64,000 bases of DNA from Bacillus_BA songklensis (lineage in GTDB: Bacteria > Bacillota > Bacilli > Bacillales > Bacillaceae_H), in the NCBI RefSeq assembly GCF_042649685.1, contig NZ_JBHRZT010000052.1:626123-690122 (forward strand), read 5' to 3'. Under the pieces are notes generated by a model. The model saw only the letters and a list, made by a program, of their open reading frames with translations. It was not told where the DNA came from and ran no database searches. A program made the translations under genes and the position numbers. The first letter of the stretch is position 1, and each line of letters begins with the position of its first letter. Positions 34,094 to 43,967 of this stretch are shown here, one piece after another.

Positions 34094-34945
34094 ATGGTAA
34101 ATAAAAAAACTTTTGCTGTTGAGGTTGTTTTATATAAGCCAGAAATAGCAGATATAGAAAAGGTGAATGGTTATCTAAATGATTTTGATCGAGTAATCAT
34201 TTTTGATAATACTGAAGATAATAGTGAGTATGTAGATTTTATTAATAAAGATAAAAGATTGGTGTATATTTACAACTCTGAAAATATGGGGTTAAGCTAT
34301 GCGTATAATTATGTATTAAAATCAATTTATTTAGATAAAATTGATTACCTTTGCACAATGGATCAGGATAGTGTTTTTCAAAGTGAAGATATTGTGAAGA
34401 TGAAAGATTTTATATGTAGAAGTCAATTTGAAAATGTAGGTATATACGCACCCACGATAATTTTTAAAGGTAAAAAGATTTTAAATCATGGTGAGGATGA
34501 ATATGGCTTTGTTGATTGGGTGATCAGTTCAGGTAGTTTTATTAATCTTTCTATAATGAATAATGAAAAAATTAGATTTGATGAAAATTATTTTATTGAC
34601 AGGGTTGATGTTGATTTCTGCAAGCAAGTTAAATTACGTGGTTATAAAATAATCAAATATCACAAAAGTAATCTTAAACAAAGTCTTGGCAGCCTATCGA
34701 AAAGTGGTGTTATTCAACATTCTGCATTAAGATGTTATTACATTACTAGAAATAGACTGTATTACAATAAAAAATATTATAATAAGTTTTATTTTTATGT
34801 AGTATCGCTATTACAGTCTATAAATAATATATGTAAGATTTTATTTTTTGAAGATGATAAATCTAAAAAAATAAAATACATTTATTTTGGTATTAGAGAT
34901 TTTTGGTATAAGAAATACGGTAAATTTGTGCCAAAAAGTGATTAA
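34094..34945 (+). CDS. Glycosyltransferase, family 2 (rhamnosyltransferase-like)
   Basis: A 283-residue GT2 of the rhamnosyltransferase type: 'VEVVLYKPEIADIEKVNGYL', 'RVIIFDNTEDNSEYVDFI', 'NMGLSYAYNYVLK' and the donor/metal site 'TMDQDSVF'. A basic, Tyr-rich C-terminal region may touch the membrane. Rhamnose as donor fits the rmlACDB genes downstream, but is inference. It follows a 93-bp gap. Confidence 0.82.
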   Translation: MVNKKTFAVEVVLYKPEIADIEKVNGYLNDFDRVIIFDNTEDNSEYVDFINKDKRLVYIYNSENMGLSYAYNYVLKSIYLDKIDYLCTMDQDSVFQSEDIVKMKDFICRSQFENVGIYAPTIIFKGKKILNHGEDEYGFVDWVISSGSFINLSIMNNEKIRFDENYFIDRVDVDFCKQVKLRGYKIIKYHKSNLKQSLGSLSKSGVIQHSALRCYYITRNRLYYNKKYYNKFYFYVVSLLQSINNICKILFFEDDKSKKIKYIYFGIRDFWYKKYGKFVPKSD

Positions 34946-34970
34946 ACATACTCCACAACTGGAGGTAAAC

Positions 34971-36254
34971 ATGTATATATTTACGGTTTTAGTATTGTTA
35001 TTACTGTTAATAATGTCCGTTATATTAAATAGAAAGAAAAACTTTGTTTTAGTAGGTTTTTACGGTATATGGCTTGTAGTAATAATTTTAAGTGGTTTAA
35101 AACTATATGGACTTGTCGAATTTTCCACAAGAGTCTATTATGTAGTTTTAATTGGAATTACAGGTTTTACTGTTGGTTATATTTTTATGAAAAATAGTAA
35201 AATATTAACTTTAAGTACTAAATATAAAAGTGGAGTTACGCAAGATTATCAAATTAATATTAAAATATTGACTAAGTTTTTATGGGTCATACTATTTTTT
35301 TATTTAATACAATTATCAAAAGTAATTTCATTATTATTAAATGGAGTTAGTTGGTTAGAAATAAGGTATTATTATTACACAACAGGTATATTATTTAATG
35401 GGTTTGAAAAGTTTTTTTCTACTTGGGTAGCACTACCATTTATATTTTTTTTACTTGCACCACTATTATTGAATCTATTTTTAGATGGATTTAGAAATAA
35501 GAAAGTTTTTACACTGGCTTTATTTTCTGTAATTTCTCATATTATAGTTACTCAAGGCAAAGAATTATTTATTTACTGGTTTATGAGCATATGTTTATGC
35601 TTAGCATTTAATAATAAAAGATTGTCAAAAACTAATAAAAAACTAATATTTAGAACTTTATTATTCATAATTGCTTCTATATTTATTATTCAATTTAGTA
35701 GAAATGGTCAGTTATCTATTGATTTCTTATATAATTATTTAGGTATTTCTATGACGGTTATGGATCATTGGCTAAATTATATTGATGAAAATAATATTAT
35801 GGCATATGGCTTAGCTTTCTCAAATGGTATTTTAAATATACCTTTTTCTTTAACAGAGAAGATAACAGGTTTTTATCCAGATTTTTTAATGAAAATAAAC
35901 AATGAGCTAAATTATATCCTTTCAACAGGGATAATGGCTTTTGAGGGTAAAAGAGAAACAACAAATGTCTATATCACAATGTTTACATTTTTTTATTATG
36001 ATTTTCGATACTTTGGTGTATTTATAGAGAGTTTAATTTTTGGTTTGTTTATTGGGGCTTCAACAAAAAGATTTTATGCATCTAAGAGAACACTATATCA
36101 TAAAACTCTATATTGTATAATTGCATTAAGTGCTTGGTGCTCATTTATATATTGGGGATTTTTTATTACTCCATATTTGCTTTCTTTTGTATATTTAAGA
36201 CTCTTATTTAAGAAAAAAATTAATAGAGATAGGGGGGGGCAGTTAAGTGTTTGA
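34971..36254 (+). CDS. Wzy-like polysaccharide polymerase
   Basis: A 427-residue protein with ten or more membrane helices and a large outer loop, the usual picture of oligosaccharide-repeat polymerases (EpsG/Wzy); such proteins share little sequence. Features are 'NRKKNFVLVGFYGIWLVVII' near the start, a loop including 'GKRETTNVYITMFTFFYYDF' and a basic tail. The start is ATG 34971, with GGAGG at 34961-34965; the frame is open to 34887, overlapping the upstream gene. Assignment is by topology and position in a Wzx/Wzy cluster. Confidence 0.8.
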   Translation: MYIFTVLVLLLLLIMSVILNRKKNFVLVGFYGIWLVVIILSGLKLYGLVEFSTRVYYVVLIGITGFTVGYIFMKNSKILTLSTKYKSGVTQDYQINIKILTKFLWVILFFYLIQLSKVISLLLNGVSWLEIRYYYYTTGILFNGFEKFFSTWVALPFIFFLLAPLLLNLFLDGFRNKKVFTLALFSVISHIIVTQGKELFIYWFMSICLCLAFNNKRLSKTNKKLIFRTLLFIIASIFIIQFSRNGQLSIDFLYNYLGISMTVMDHWLNYIDENNIMAYGLAFSNGILNIPFSLTEKITGFYPDFLMKINNELNYILSTGIMAFEGKRETTNVYITMFTFFYYDFRYFGVFIESLIFGLFIGASTKRFYASKRTLYHKTLYCIIALSAWCSFIYWGFFITPYLLSFVYLRLLFKKKINRDRGGQLSV

Positions 36255-37305
36255 TACCAAAATATCTGTCATTGTACCTGTGTATAATGTTGAAGAATAT
36301 TTGTGTGAATGTTTGAACTCTATCCAAAAACAAACATATAAAAATATTGAAGTTCTAATGATAAATGATGGTTCAAGTGATAATAGCGGGAAGATTTGTG
36401 ACGATTATGCAGCGAAATATGAAAACTTTAAAGTTATCCATAAAGTAAATGAAGGTGTTTCGATTGCAAGAAACACAGGACTTACTAAAGCAACCGGTGA
36501 ATATTGTATCTTTATTGATAGTGATGATTATTTAGATAAAAGTATGATTGAAATCCTTGTTAATAAAGCCATTACTGATAATGCTGATATTGTAATGTGT
36601 GGGATTTGTTTAGTTAACACAAATTTTCACAAAGCAAAACGAAAATTTAGATATCAAAATTATCTCGAAAAAAATAGTGAAAATTTAACGGATAAAGAAT
36701 TTATAAATACATTAATAAAATATCCCCTAGAACCTTACTTTGGAGCTCCATATAATAAATTAATTAGACGAAAACTTCTTGTTGATAACTCTATTTTTTA
36801 TGAGGATCATGATAATTTTGCTGAGGATACTTGTTTAAATTATAAAGTATTTAATATTGCAGATAAAATAGCTACTGTGGAAAAAGTTTTATATTACCAT
36901 AGGGTAAATGCAGGTAATTCTTTATCAAGATTAAAACACTCATATCAATATATGAAAACTAGATGTAATGTTATTAACAACTTATATGCTGAACTGATGT
37001 TAAAATATGATGGTTTAGTAACAAATAAAAATGTGTTATCAGAGCTGTTATTTAGATATTGTGTAGACTCAATAATAAGTGAAAAAAATGTTAGCGTGCA
37101 TACAAAAGTAAAAAACCTAAAGAATATTATGGATTCAGTAGAGGATGAGAAATTAAAAGATATAAGCGGTAGTTTATTCGCAAAAAATATTTTTCGTTTT
37201 AAAATAGCTAGTATATATTTTTCCATATATAGATGTAATACTATAATCAAATATAATTTGAAAAAGAGTATATTTAAAATAAATAAGTTTTGTAAGTTAA
37301 TTTAA
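36247..37305 (+). CDS. Glycosyltransferase, family 2
   Basis: A 352-residue GT2: 'ISVIVPVYNVEEYLCECLNS', 'VLMINDGSSDNSGKICDDYA', 'NEGVSIARNTGLTKATGEYC' and the DxD-type 'FIDSDDYLD'. It is followed by a long helical region and a basic C-terminus. It starts at GTG 36247 inside the end of the polymerase gene (8-bp overlap), after GGGGGGGGC. Acceptor and donor unknown. Confidence 0.88.
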   Translation: MFDTKISVIVPVYNVEEYLCECLNSIQKQTYKNIEVLMINDGSSDNSGKICDDYAAKYENFKVIHKVNEGVSIARNTGLTKATGEYCIFIDSDDYLDKSMIEILVNKAITDNADIVMCGICLVNTNFHKAKRKFRYQNYLEKNSENLTDKEFINTLIKYPLEPYFGAPYNKLIRRKLLVDNSIFYEDHDNFAEDTCLNYKVFNIADKIATVEKVLYYHRVNAGNSLSRLKHSYQYMKTRCNVINNLYAELMLKYDGLVTNKNVLSELLFRYCVDSIISEKNVSVHTKVKNLKNIMDSVEDEKLKDISGSLFAKNIFRFKIASIYFSIYRCNTIIKYNLKKSIFKINKFCKLI

Positions 37306-37529
37306 AAAATGCAATTTTAATTGTTATAAAACGATGATAGTAAGGCAATTAGTAGTTAATATGAATATTATTAATTTGATTTTTACTATTATATTTAATA
37401 TAAAAATTGGATATTCATGTTCAACTGAAGGAATGTATTGGGAATTATATCGAGATAGCAATGTTTGTTTAACATTTCCTTAATAGAATTTACAAAAAAA
37501 GAAAGTTAAGAATAGATGAGGTAATTGTT

Positions 37530-39062
37530 TTGAAAATCAACCAAAGAAGAGCAGGAGTACTCCTTTCTTATGGATATACAGGAATTAATGCCCTAGTAGG
37601 ATTTATTTATGTTCCACTACTGATTTTTTTTCTAGGTAAAGATGAATATGGTTTATATCAAATTATGGGCTCTATTTTAGTTTATTTAAGTTTATTTGAC
37701 TTTGGATTATCCAACACTGTCACAAGGTATTACTCCAAGTACCTTGCTTTAAAAGATGAAAAAGGTGGGGAAAATCTCCTCGCTATTTCTACTATTATCT
37801 ACTTAGTATTAACACTAGTATTAATATTTGCTGGCACAATATTATATTTCTTTATTGATGATATATACTCTGGAACATTAACTACTAGCGAACTTATAAC
37901 CTCGCAAAAGATGTATATAATAATATTATTTAATGTTTCTATAACTATCTCTACAGCAGTATTTAAATCAATAATTGAAGCACATGAAAAGTTTGTTTTC
38001 TTAAAAGGCTTATCAATTCTACAAACCATTATTAGACCTATTGTAGTTCTCGCTGTATTTTCTATAGAATCAAGTGCATTAATTTTAGTAATAATAGAAG
38101 CTTTCATTAACATAGTTGCTGTAGCCATAAAGATTTTTTATACGTTAAATAAATTAAAGGTTAAAATTAAATTCTCATTTTGGGATAAGCCTCTTTTCAA
38201 AGAAATGATCCGCTTCTCCTTTTTTGTTTTTATTACAGCGATAATGGATCAATTGTTTTGGCGCTCGGATCAGCTAATATTAGGAGCGGTTAGTGGTACA
38301 TCTGAGGTCGCAATATTCTCGATTGCATCACAAATCGTAAGTTTATATATGGCTTTATCCATTGCAATGTCAGGTGTATTTCTGCCTAACGTTACCAAAA
38401 GGGTTATGAATCACGCTTCAAACTCAGAACTTTCTGAACTCTTCATAAAAATTGGTAGAATACAGTATCTCTTACTAGGTGCAGTTCTTATTGGGTTTAT
38501 TTTATATGGACAAGAATTTATTACAATTTGGGTTGGAGAAGGATTTAGGAAATCATACTACATTACGTTAATCATTATGATTCCTTTTACAATTGACTTA
38601 ATACAAAACATTGGCTTAACTATCTTGCAGGCTAAAAATCTATATTCTTTTAGGGCACTTGTATTTTTGGGAATGGCAATAATAAAAGTAGCGGTCTCCA
38701 TTCCAGTAGCTAATTATTATGGTGGCATTGGTACAGCTTTCGTAACGGGAGTTTCTTTCCTAATAGGAAACGGATTAATTATGAATATTTATTATAATAA
38801 AGAGATAGGACTTGACATTTATTCATTTTGGAAAGCAATTAGTAAACTAAGCATCCCTCTTTTGTTTGCATATGGAATAGGCAAATTTATTGATTTAATT
38901 AGTATTGGAACCCCAATACTAACATTATTGATAAAACTGGCTCTATTTATAATAGTATATATATTCCTAATTTTCAATTTGGGAATGAATCAATATGAGA
39001 AAGGTTTAATTAAAGGATCAATTCAATTCATAATTAAACTTAAGAAGAAAACTCAATTCTAG
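37530..39062 (+). CDS. Wzx-type flippase
   Basis: A 510-residue protein with about 12-14 membrane helices of the MOP superfamily. Characteristic parts are the N-terminal 'LSYGYTGINALVGFIYVPLL', 'GKDEYGLYQIMGSILVYLSL' and 'WRSDQLILGAVSGTSEVAIF'. It moves the lipid-linked repeat unit to the outer leaflet, where the Wzy-like enzyme polymerises it. The start is TTG 37530, after GATGAGGTAA. A 224-bp gap without a gene precedes it. Confidence 0.9.
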   Translation: MKINQRRAGVLLSYGYTGINALVGFIYVPLLIFFLGKDEYGLYQIMGSILVYLSLFDFGLSNTVTRYYSKYLALKDEKGGENLLAISTIIYLVLTLVLIFAGTILYFFIDDIYSGTLTTSELITSQKMYIIILFNVSITISTAVFKSIIEAHEKFVFLKGLSILQTIIRPIVVLAVFSIESSALILVIIEAFINIVAVAIKIFYTLNKLKVKIKFSFWDKPLFKEMIRFSFFVFITAIMDQLFWRSDQLILGAVSGTSEVAIFSIASQIVSLYMALSIAMSGVFLPNVTKRVMNHASNSELSELFIKIGRIQYLLLGAVLIGFILYGQEFITIWVGEGFRKSYYITLIIMIPFTIDLIQNIGLTILQAKNLYSFRALVFLGMAIIKVAVSIPVANYYGGIGTAFVTGVSFLIGNGLIMNIYYNKEIGLDIYSFWKAISKLSIPLLFAYGIGKFIDLISIGTPILTLLIKLALFIIVYIFLIFNLGMNQYEKGLIKGSIQFIIKLKKKTQF

Positions 39063-39179
39063 TAGCTTTTAAATTAGGTAAGTACACCCACTATATTGAT
39101 AGTTTGCTAGTTATGGTGCTAGTATAGTTCATTATTTTTAGAGGTTTGAGTTTATTAAAATTAAAAAGCAGGTGAAGAA

Positions 39180-40058
39180 ATGAAGGGAATAATTCTAGCT
39201 GGAGGGTCTGGTACAAGGCTCTATCCTTTGACAATGGTAACAAGTAAACAACTATTACCAATTTATGATAAACCAATGATTTTTTATCCGTTATCAACAT
39301 TAATGCTTGCAGGAATTAAGGAGATATTAATTATCTCAACCCCTGAAGATACGCCACGCTTTGAGGCTCTCTTGGGTAATGGTACACAATTTGGTATAAA
39401 CCTTGAATATAAAATTCAGCCAAGCCCTGATGGATTAGCTCAGGCTTTTTTAATTGGTGAAGATTTTATTGGTGATGACTCTGTTGCCATGATTTTAGGA
39501 GATAACATTTATTATGGAAGTGGCATGAGAAAAATACTTCAACGGGCTGCAAATAAAGAAAAGGGTGCCACTGTATTTGGATATCATGTACAGGATCCTC
39601 AACGCTTTGGTGTTGTAGAGTTTAATGAGGATGGAAAGGTAATTAGTGTTGAAGAAAAGCCGGAAGTACCAAAATCAAATTATGCTATTACCGGGTTGTA
39701 TTTTTATGATAATCGTGTTGTAGATATTGCTAAAAATGTAAAGCCATCTGAACGAGGTGAACTAGAGATTACCTCTATAAATGAAGCTTATTTAAAACTA
39801 GGAGAGTTAGAAGTAGAACTATTAGGGCGAGGGTTTACTTGGTTAGATACTGGTACACACCAAAGTTTAGTTGAAGCCACTAATTTTGTTAAGACAGTAG
39901 AAGAACATCAAGGAATTAAGATTGCCGCTCCTGAGGAAGTTGCCTATATTAATGGCTGGATTACTAAGGATCAATTATGGGAATGCGGTGAAAAGCTTAG
40001 TAAAACTGGATATGGTCAATATTTAATGAAAGTAGCCAATGGAGAAATACAATATTAA
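39180..40058 (+). CDS. rmlA: Glucose-1-phosphate thymidylyltransferase
   Basis: A 292-residue RmlA, first enzyme of dTDP-L-rhamnose synthesis. 'GIILAGGSGTRLYPLTMVTS' (nucleotide loop), 'KQLLPIYDKPMIFYPLSTLM' (catalytic Lys), 'MILGDNIYYG' (metal Asp) and 'VSVEEKPEVPKSNYAITGLY' are RmlA hallmarks. First of four contiguous rml genes in the order A-C-D-B. AGGTGAAG precedes the ATG. Confidence 0.96.
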   Translation: MKGIILAGGSGTRLYPLTMVTSKQLLPIYDKPMIFYPLSTLMLAGIKEILIISTPEDTPRFEALLGNGTQFGINLEYKIQPSPDGLAQAFLIGEDFIGDDSVAMILGDNIYYGSGMRKILQRAANKEKGATVFGYHVQDPQRFGVVEFNEDGKVISVEEKPEVPKSNYAITGLYFYDNRVVDIAKNVKPSERGELEITSINEAYLKLGELEVELLGRGFTWLDTGTHQSLVEATNFVKTVEEHQGIKIAAPEEVAYINGWITKDQLWECGEKLSKTGYGQYLMKVANGEIQY

Positions 40059-40082
40059 GTATTGAAAGAAGTGGGAATAAAA

Positions 40083-40643
40083 ATGAAATTTACTAAAACT
40101 AACTTAGATAGTGTAGTGATTGTTGAACCAACTGTATTTGGTGATCACCGTGGTTGGTTTATGGAAACATATAGCGATGCAAAGTTTTCAGAAGCTGGAA
40201 TAAACTTAAAGTTTGTTCAGGACAATCAATCATTTTCAGGAGCTAAGGGAACCTTAAGAGGATTGCATTATCAATTAAATCCGAAAGCACAAACAAAGCT
40301 AGTACGTTGTACAAAAGGAGCTATTTTCGATGTTGCTGTAGACATCAGAAAAGGGAGTCCGACTTTTGGGGAATGGTTTGGAATTGAATTAACTGCAGAA
40401 AATAAAAAGCAATTATTAATTCCAAAAGGGTTTGCGCATGGATTTATGACTTTAACTGATGATGTTGAAGTTCAGTATAAAGTGGACGAGCTATATGCAC
40501 CAGAATGTGACCGGGGCATTATTTGGAATGATCCTAGGATAGGGATTGAATGGCCTATCGATATTATGCCTATATTATCAGCAAAGGATGAAAAAGCACC
40601 ATTGCTAAAGGATGCTGAAAATAACTTCAGCTATGGAGAGTAA
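40083..40643 (+). CDS. rmlC: dTDP-4-dehydrorhamnose 3,5-epimerase
   Basis: A 186-residue cupin epimerase. 'VFGDHRGWFMETYSDAKFSE', 'FVQDNQSFSGAKGTLRGLHY' (catalytic His) and 'IPKGFAHGFMTLTDDVEVQY' identify RmlC. The start is ATG 40083 after AGTGGGA; the frame is open to 40062. It follows rmlA by 24 bp and precedes rmlD by 4 bp. Confidence 0.95.
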   Translation: MKFTKTNLDSVVIVEPTVFGDHRGWFMETYSDAKFSEAGINLKFVQDNQSFSGAKGTLRGLHYQLNPKAQTKLVRCTKGAIFDVAVDIRKGSPTFGEWFGIELTAENKKQLLIPKGFAHGFMTLTDDVEVQYKVDELYAPECDRGIIWNDPRIGIEWPIDIMPILSAKDEKAPLLKDAENNFSYGE

Positions 40644-40647
40644 TTTT

Positions 40648-41502
40648 ATGAAAATTTTAGTAACAGGTTATACTGGTCAGCTTGGTTATGATGTTGTTCA
40701 ACACGGTTTGAAACTAGGTCTAAACATGGTAGGTGTAGGTTCCAAAGATTTAGATATAACAAACGAAGAAGAAGTTTCTCATTATATTAATAAAGTTCAT
40801 CCAGATGGTATTATTCATTGTGCTGCATATACAGCAGTCGATAGAGCTGAAGATGACAAGGATACATGCTGGAACGTAAATGTTGAAGGAACAAAATACA
40901 TAGCTCAAGCTGCTAAAGATGTTAATGCAAAGTTCATGTATATTAGCACGGACTATGTATTTAATGGAGAAGGAGAAACACCGTTTGAGGAAACAGATGA
41001 TCCAAGCCCAATTGGATACTATGGATTAACAAAGCATGAAGGCGAAGAAGTGGTAAAACAATTATCGGACAAGTGGTTTATTGTTCGTATTTCATGGGTT
41101 TTTGGTATTAATGGAAACAATTTTGTTAAGACAATGCTGCGATTAGTAGAAACTCGAAATGAATTGAATGTTGTAGGAGACCAGTTTGGTTCCCCTACTT
41201 ATACATTAGATTTAGCCCGATTATTAATTGATATGATTCAAAGTGATAAATATGGAATCTATCATGCTTCTAACGAAGGATTTTGCAGTTGGGCAGAATT
41301 TGCTAAAGAAATATTTAGACAAGCTAATAAAGGTATAAAAGTAAATTCGATTTCAACAGAAGAATATCCAACTCGTGCAGTACGTCCTAAGAATTCACGT
41401 ATGTCGAAGCAAAAGCTAGTAGACAACGGTTTTATTCCATTACCAACATGGCAGGATGCTGTGGAAAGATACTTAAAAGAATTGACACAAGAGGTGAAAT
41501 AG
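40648..41502 (+). CDS. rmlD: dTDP-4-dehydrorhamnose reductase
   Basis: A 284-residue SDR reductase, last step to dTDP-L-rhamnose. 'ILVTGYTGQLGYDVV' (nucleotide loop), 'IIHCAAYTAVDRAEDD', 'YISTDYVFNGEGETPFEETD' and the 'YYGLTKHEGE' YxxxK site are present. The start is ATG 40648, with GGAGAG upstream; the frame is open to 40612 inside rmlC. It abuts rmlB. Confidence 0.95.
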   Translation: MKILVTGYTGQLGYDVVQHGLKLGLNMVGVGSKDLDITNEEEVSHYINKVHPDGIIHCAAYTAVDRAEDDKDTCWNVNVEGTKYIAQAAKDVNAKFMYISTDYVFNGEGETPFEETDDPSPIGYYGLTKHEGEEVVKQLSDKWFIVRISWVFGINGNNFVKTMLRLVETRNELNVVGDQFGSPTYTLDLARLLIDMIQSDKYGIYHASNEGFCSWAEFAKEIFRQANKGIKVNSISTEEYPTRAVRPKNSRMSKQKLVDNGFIPLPTWQDAVERYLKELTQEVK

Positions 41503-42522
41503 ATGACAAGGAAGAAAGTACTTGTTACTGGTGGTGCAGGCTTCATTGGTGGAAACTTTGTACAGTATATGGTCGATAAATATCCTCAATATGATATTTA
41601 TAATTTAGATTTATTAACGTATGCTGGAGATTTAACAAAACATCGTGATATTGAAACAAAAGAAAATTATCATTTTGTAAAAGCGGATATTGCAGACCAT
41701 GAGGCAATAATTCCTCTTTTTGAGAAAGAGAAATTCGACTTTGTTGTCCATTTCGCTGCAGAAAGTCATGTGGATCGTTCGATCACAGATCCAGGAGTAT
41801 TTGTTCGAACGAATGTATTAGGAACACAGGTATTATTAGATGCGGCAAAACAAGTGGGTATTACGAAATTCGTTCACGTATCAACAGATGAAGTATATGG
41901 AGAACTGGATTTTGATCCAACGACATTTTTTACAGAAGAAACACCATTACAACCGAATAGCCCATATAGTGCGAGTAAAGCATCATCTGATTTATTAGTC
42001 CGTGCCTATCATGAAACATATGGTTTACCTATTAATATCACTCGTTGCTCAAATAACTATGGGCCCTATCACTTCCCTGAAAAGCTAATTCCTTTAACTA
42101 TTTCTCGTGTATTAAATGACCAAAAGGTGCCCGTATATGGTGATGGTAAAAATATTCGTGACTGGTTACATGTTATTGATCATTGTGCAGCTATTGATTT
42201 AGTATTGCACGAAGGTGTAAATGGTGAAGTATACAATGTAGGTGGACACAATGAGCGTACCAATTTAGAAGTTGTTAAAACAATTATTAGTATCTTAGGG
42301 AAATCTGAGGATTTAATAGAGTTTGTTAAGGATCGTTTAGGACATGATAAGCGTTATGCAATTGACCCAACCAAATTAGAACAATTAGGTTGGAAACCAA
42401 CATATACATTTGAAACAGGAATTGCTCAAACTATTGAATGGTATCTTGATAATAAAGAGTGGTGGGAGCAAATTATTAGTGGAGAGTATCAGAATTATTT
42501 TGAGAAGCAGTATAGTATGTAA
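41503..42522 (+). CDS. rmlB: dTDP-glucose 4,6-dehydratase
   Basis: A 339-residue RmlB: 'VLVTGGAGFIGGNFVQYMVD', 'VVHFAAESHVDRSITDPGVF', 'VSTDEVYGELDF' (Thr/Asp/Glu catalytic region) and 'YSASKASSDLLVRAYHETYG' (YxxxK). It makes the 4-keto-6-deoxy intermediate used by RmlC and RmlD. ATG 41503 directly follows the rmlD stop. Confidence 0.96.
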   Translation: MTRKKVLVTGGAGFIGGNFVQYMVDKYPQYDIYNLDLLTYAGDLTKHRDIETKENYHFVKADIADHEAIIPLFEKEKFDFVVHFAAESHVDRSITDPGVFVRTNVLGTQVLLDAAKQVGITKFVHVSTDEVYGELDFDPTTFFTEETPLQPNSPYSASKASSDLLVRAYHETYGLPINITRCSNNYGPYHFPEKLIPLTISRVLNDQKVPVYGDGKNIRDWLHVIDHCAAIDLVLHEGVNGEVYNVGGHNERTNLEVVKTIISILGKSEDLIEFVKDRLGHDKRYAIDPTKLEQLGWKPTYTFETGIAQTIEWYLDNKEWWEQIISGEYQNYFEKQYSM

Positions 42523-42590
42523 GGCTTCCAGATTTCTGTGTCCAATTACTTGACGAAGATTGCAAATAAGAAGTAAAGGAAGGCGTAACC

Positions 42591-43967
42591 ATGTACAAAA
42601 TAGCAGTAGCAGGAACAGGCTATGTCGGCTTAGTGGCAGGTGTATGCTTTGCCGAAGTTGGTCATCAAGTGACCTGTGTTGATATTGATGAAAGCAAAGT
42701 GAATTTAATGAAATCTGGGGTTTCTCCAATCTATGAAGCAGATTTGGAAGGATTGATGCAGAAGAATTATTCCGCTGGGAGAATTGATTATACAACAGAT
42801 TATAAATCAGCCTATAAGGATGCGGATGCGATCTTTATAGGTGTAGGTACCCCAGAACAGCCAGATGGTTCTGCAAATCTTTCGTACATTGCAACTGTTG
42901 CAAGGCAAATTGCTGAATCGGTAGAAAAAGACTGTCTTGTTGTTGTAAAATCTACAGTGCCAGTCGGAACGAATGATAAGGTTGAGCAGTTTATTCATGA
43001 CTTTTTAGTGAATGATGTGAGAGTAGAAGTAGCGTCAAATCCTGAGTTCTTGGCACAAGGTTCCGCCGTACATAATACGCTGCATGCCGAAAGAATTATT
43101 ATCGGCACCGAAAGTAAATGGGCCGAAGAGCTGCTCATGAAAATTTATGAGCCGTTTTATTTGCCTATTGTTTCAGTAAATAGAAGATCGGCAGAAATGA
43201 TCAAGTATGCATCTAATGACTTTCTTGCTCTTAAAATATCCTATATGAATGATATTGCGAATCTTTGTGAATTGGTCGGTGCGGATATTCAGGATGTTGC
43301 AAGAGGGATGAGCTTTGATGAGCGTATCGGAAGTAAGTTTTTAAATGCTGGGATTGGTTTTGGCGGTTCATGCTTCCCTAAGGATACCAAAGCATTAGAG
43401 TATATTGCAAGACAGCACGGTTATGAGCTAAAAACCGTTAAGGCTGCCATTGATGTAAATAAAGAACAAAAGACGATGTTATATAAAAAGGCGAGTAAAA
43501 GACTCATTACTTTTAATGGCCTTAAGGTAGCAGTGCTAGGGTTGACATTTAAGCCTGGAACCGACGATTTAAGGGAAGCTGCCTCTCTTGAAAATGTGCC
43601 TTTGTTATTGGAGCAAGGTGCAGATATCTATGCTTACGATCCTGTAGGTGCGGCAAACTTTGCTAGAGTGCATCCAGAAGGAAAGAATGGCAAAGGTAGT
43701 ATGACGTATGTTACGAATATAGAGCATGCTTTAGATGGAGCCAATGTCTGCTTTATTTTTACTGAATGGGGAGAAGTGAAAGCAGTAACCCCTGAAACTT
43801 ATAAGAAGTTGATGAGAACTCCTTTAGTATATGACGGAAGAAATATTTATCGTGTTGAAGAGATGCAAGAAGCAGGGGTAGAGTATCACTCGATTGGAAG
43901 AAAACCTGCAAGTAGAGAAGGATTAAAGGAGTCGAAGAACCTTGAATTACAAACCTCTAGATCCTAG
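42591..43967 (+). CDS. UDP-glucose 6-dehydrogenase
   Basis: A 458-residue enzyme oxidising UDP-glucose (from GalU) to UDP-glucuronate in two steps. 'IAVAGTGYVGLVAGVCFAEV' binds NAD, 'VGTPEQPDGSANLSYI' is conserved, and the catalytic Cys lies in 'GIGFGGSCFPKDTKALEYIA', with 'KISYMNDIANLCE' and 'VLGLTFKPGTDDLREAAS' completing the UDPGDH pattern. It is a TuaD/Ugd-type enzyme. It overlaps the epimerase gene by 26 bp. Confidence 0.95.
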   Translation: MYKIAVAGTGYVGLVAGVCFAEVGHQVTCVDIDESKVNLMKSGVSPIYEADLEGLMQKNYSAGRIDYTTDYKSAYKDADAIFIGVGTPEQPDGSANLSYIATVARQIAESVEKDCLVVVKSTVPVGTNDKVEQFIHDFLVNDVRVEVASNPEFLAQGSAVHNTLHAERIIIGTESKWAEELLMKIYEPFYLPIVSVNRRSAEMIKYASNDFLALKISYMNDIANLCELVGADIQDVARGMSFDERIGSKFLNAGIGFGGSCFPKDTKALEYIARQHGYELKTVKAAIDVNKEQKTMLYKKASKRLITFNGLKVAVLGLTFKPGTDDLREAASLENVPLLLEQGADIYAYDPVGAANFARVHPEGKNGKGSMTYVTNIEHALDGANVCFIFTEWGEVKAVTPETYKKLMRTPLVYDGRNIYRVEEMQEAGVEYHSIGRKPASREGLKESKNLELQTSRS

